Below, in pieces: positions 5,127 to 6,142 of a stretch of DNA of 6,142 nt. The notes beneath the pieces were generated by a model. The model did no database searches, was not told the origin of the DNA, and was given only the letters and a program-made list of their open reading frames with translations. The position numbers were made by a program, and so were the translations under genes. How positions within the stretch are numbered: the stretch's first letter is position 1; the number at the start of each line of letters is the position of its first letter. Location: positions 1 to 6,142 of the forward strand of contig JAITIH010000061.1 of assembly GCA_031279525.1 (NCBI GenBank). The letters are read 5' to 3'. The DNA comes from Deltaproteobacteria bacterium (GTDB lineage Bacteria; Desulfobacterota; Desulfarculia; Adiutricales; Adiutricaceae).

Positions 5127-5349
5127 ACTAAAAAATTTGCGGTTAGTTATTTTATTTATTAATATTTATTTTTTATATATTTTGCTGTCAATAATTTTAG
5201 ATAATAGTTTAATAAAATATTTTAGTAATATTTTTTGAGTAATAAAAATATTAGTATATTTACTTAAACAATATATTAATATAGCTAAACATTATAGCAA
5301 AAAATAAAGCTTAATTTTAATGTTGTTTTGTATTTATTGCATAAAATGA
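5127..5349. other. very AT-rich spacer, no gene
   Basis: Positions 5161-5340 are about 13% GC by hand count. No coding sequence can be supported. A reading frame that crosses from the upstream gene encodes a hydrophobic Ile/Leu/Phe/Tyr string, but that is what random AT-rich DNA gives. No DnaA boxes, tandem repeats or T-tract hairpins were recognised. Confidence 0.7.
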
Positions 5350-5417
5350 TTTGGCTAAAATACCAACCTCGCGCTATTGGCCGGTTAAATCTCGCCGGGA
5401 TTCTAAACGGGCCCGCC

Positions 5418-5451
5418 CGCGACCGAAAAGTCCCCGCCAAAAACGGTCGCG
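5418..5451. repeat. perfect 8-bp inverted repeat
   Basis: CGCGACCG (5418-5425) and CGGTCGCG (5444-5451) pair perfectly around an 18-base loop. A second copy of CGGTCG at 5506-5511, directly followed by T6 (5512-5517), could compete for the same left arm, so two exclusive folds are possible on the plus strand. Confidence 0.5.
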
Positions 5452-5483
5452 CGCCTGATTGAACGCCCCAGCGCCTGAAAGTT

Positions 5484-5557
5484 TGGTCCTTACGCCAAAA
5501 ACCAGCGGTCGTTTTTTCGCGCGATGATTACGTTTATTACGGTTGGCCTTAGGACCA
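5484..5557. repeat. long imperfect hairpin, 14 pairs
   Basis: TGGTCCT (5484-5490) pairs with AGGACCA (5551-5557). After a 3x3 internal loop, GCCAA (5494-5498) pairs with TTGGC (5543-5547), and CC (5502-5503) with GG (5541-5542) beyond a bulged AAA. The apical loop is 37 bases and contains T6. Such a nested inverted repeat is unlikely by chance and suggests a folded RNA or the arms of a small element. Confidence 0.5.
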
Positions 5558-5754
5558 GAAAAGGCAACCGCCGTTTAGGCCGCGTTTTTGGCGAATTCTT
5601 TGGCCAAATAGCTAATCCCGCCGCTCGAACCGAATCTTCTTTTCGTGGCAAACCGCAGAACTTTTAATTACATAAGGGTTATAAACGTTCTGTTATTGTT
5701 ATTTAAGACGATATGTTTATTTAAATTTTTAGCTGTTTAGTTGTAAATTTGTGG

Positions 5755-5787
5755 CTATTTGATTAGTTCGCCTTCGGCGAAGAATAG
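5755..5787. repeat. extended hairpin in AT-rich DNA
   Basis: TTCGCC (5767-5772) and GGCGAA (5776-5781) form a 6-bp stem with a three-base loop. It is extended across an asymmetric internal loop by CTATT (5755-5759) with AATAG (5783-5787). It lies in an AT-rich stretch (about 5660-5820) with no gene and has no clear T tract on either side, so terminator function is doubtful. Confidence 0.45.
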
Positions 5788-5824
5788 TTATATCCAAAAT
5801 TTACGTAGCTACCGTAAATAAGAC

Positions 5825-5935
5825 CCGCGCGCGGTAAAAATTTTTTAGCGCGACGACTTTCATAGAAAACGTCGCTTTAGTCGGCTGGTCAGGCCCTGGG
5901 TCGCCCCTGGGCAAGAGGCCTTTCGCGGGAACCAG
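5825..5935. repeat. cluster of palindromes upstream of the cheY promoter
   Basis: Three structures lie in series. CCGCGCGCGG (5825-5834) is a perfect 10-base palindrome. GCGACG (5850-5855) pairs with CGTCGC (5870-5875), with an inner TTT/AAA extension. CTGGT (5885-5889) and ACCAG (5931-5935) enclose AGGCC (5891-5895) with GGCCT (5917-5921). Together they could be operators or the 3' end of an untranslated transcript. No gene is seen. Confidence 0.4.
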
Positions 5936-5944
5936 ATATCAACG

Positions 5945-5973
5945 TTGCGTCAGGGATAAGAATTTTATATAAT
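5945..5973 (+). promoter_or_regulatory. candidate promoter of cheY
   Basis: TTGCGT (5945-5950) and a perfect TATAAT (5968-5973) are separated by exactly 17 bases. The start point would be near 5980, leaving a leader of about 120 bases. The -35 matches only its first three bases. No sigma-28 or sigma-54 flagellar-type promoter was recognised. Confidence 0.5.
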
Positions 5974-5975
5974 TG

Positions 5976-6101
5976 GGAGACGAAAAATCTCCTCGAGAAC
6001 GCTTGGGTCTTTAATTAAGGGCGCCAGATGAGGTTTTTAGAGGAGAAACAGCCCGCCTCCAAACGGGTTTTCGGCGGAGGGGGACAAACCCGGAGATAGC
6101 C
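5976..6101 (+). promoter_or_regulatory. foldable leader before cheY
   Basis: The leader begins with a 5-bp hairpin (GGAGA 5976-5980 with TCTCC 5988-5992). Near the gene, CGGGTTT (6064-6070) pairs with AAACCCG (6086-6092), whose last base touches the ribosome binding site GGAG at 6092-6095. The loop holds GGCGGAGG, which could instead pair with CCGCC (6053-6057) or CCTCC (6056-6060). The alternatives suggest possible control of translation; no known riboswitch class is recognised. Confidence 0.3.
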
Positions 6102-6142
6102 ATGGCCTACGACAAGAACATGAAGGTTCTGGTGGTGGACGA
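6102..6142 (+). CDS. cheY: CheY-like response regulator (first 13 codons only)
   Basis: The visible codons read MAYDKNMKVLVVD, followed by GA of the next codon. This is the first strand of a receiver domain leading to the conserved acidic pair that binds magnesium, and the N-terminus is of the type I associate with single-domain CheY proteins of deltaproteobacteria. CheY receives phosphate from CheA and binds the flagellar switch. The ATG at 6102 follows GGAG (6092-6095) with six bases between. Because only the edge is seen, a longer response regulator with an output domain cannot be excluded. Confidence 0.6.
   Translation, partial: MAYDKNMKVLVVD

Larger units (their letters stand above)
5350..5660. 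other. GC-rich island without an intact gene, rich in inverted repeats
   Basis: The island rises sharply to gene-like GC content between two AT-rich spacers, but every frame is interrupted. The longest open stretch I read is on the minus strand, about 49 codons ending in a TAA near 5490, with no good start and no recognisable family. The strand-independent structure is more striking: two long hairpins (5418-5451 and 5484-5557) and a direct repeat GCGCCTGA at 5451-5458 and 5471-5478. It could be a decayed gene, a small non-autonomous element or a structured RNA. Nothing here identifies which. Confidence 0.4.

Noticed and set aside
5053..5238. A 61-codon plus-strand frame from a TTG, with a hydrophobic membrane-like stretch
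   Set aside because: It overlaps the exported-protein gene, has no ribosome binding site, and its Ile/Leu/Phe/Tyr/Asn content is what AT-rich DNA yields by chance.
5161..5345. AT-rich stretch as a replication origin
   Set aside because: No DnaA boxes, no repeats of a fixed length and no origin-linked genes were seen.
5484..5557. Long hairpin as 6S RNA or an insertion-sequence end
   Set aside because: The large 37-base apical loop and lack of a central bubble do not fit 6S RNA. No target-site duplication or transposase frame is present.
1..6142. tRNA, rRNA, CRISPR array or complete mobile element
   Set aside because: No cloverleaf, rRNA-like conserved block, regularly spaced repeat or transposase was recognised on either strand.

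Overview
The window looks like chromosomal DNA of a Gram-negative bacterium, most likely a deltaproteobacterium (Desulfobacterota). Three things suggest this: a lipid A operon that uses LpxI rather than LpxH, the gene order ompH-lpxD-fabZ-lpxA-lpxI, and a CheY start (MAYDKNMKVLVVD) of the type I associate with that group. This is inferred from reading the proteins; no database was searched.

Layout. Positions 1-4066 are a minus-strand envelope gene cluster, transcribed right to left: ompH/skp (3551-4066), lpxD (2379-3515), fabZ (1571-2059), lpxA (617-1393) and the first 206 codons of lpxI (1-620, cut by the window edge). LpxA, LpxD and LpxI carry out early steps of lipid A synthesis on UDP-GlcNAc. 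FabZ works on the same 3-hydroxyacyl-ACP pool that feeds LpxA and LpxD. OmpH/Skp is the periplasmic chaperone for outer-membrane proteins. Catalytic residues are intact in LpxA, LpxD and FabZ. The lpxA stop and lpxI start overlap (GTGA), but lpxD-fabZ and fabZ-lpxA are separated by 319 and 177 bases, so the cluster is probably served by more than one promoter. bamA, often found just upstream of ompH, is absent here.

Positions 4067-4637 form a divergent intergenic region. It holds a likely ompH promoter, a G-run block able to form a G-quadruplex, a perfect 7-bp hairpin, and a strong plus-strand terminator-like hairpin with a T6 tract that follows no recognisable plus-strand gene; this may mark a small RNA. 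Positions 4638-5126 (+) encode a 162-residue exported protein that I do not recognise. Positions 5127-6101 hold no convincing gene: very AT-rich stretches (about 13% GC by hand count at 5161-5340) alternate with a GC-rich island full of inverted repeats. The last 41 bases are the start of a cheY-like response regulator (+) behind a good promoter and a foldable leader.

The most unusual overall property is the sharp compositional mosaic. GC-rich genes are separated by spacers of about 13-16% GC with abrupt edges, one of which falls inside the 3' end of the exported-protein gene. No mobile element, CRISPR array, tRNA or rRNA was seen. The best leads for something undescribed are the possible small RNA at about 4320-4412, the hairpin-rich island at about 5350-5660, and the unknown exported protein.
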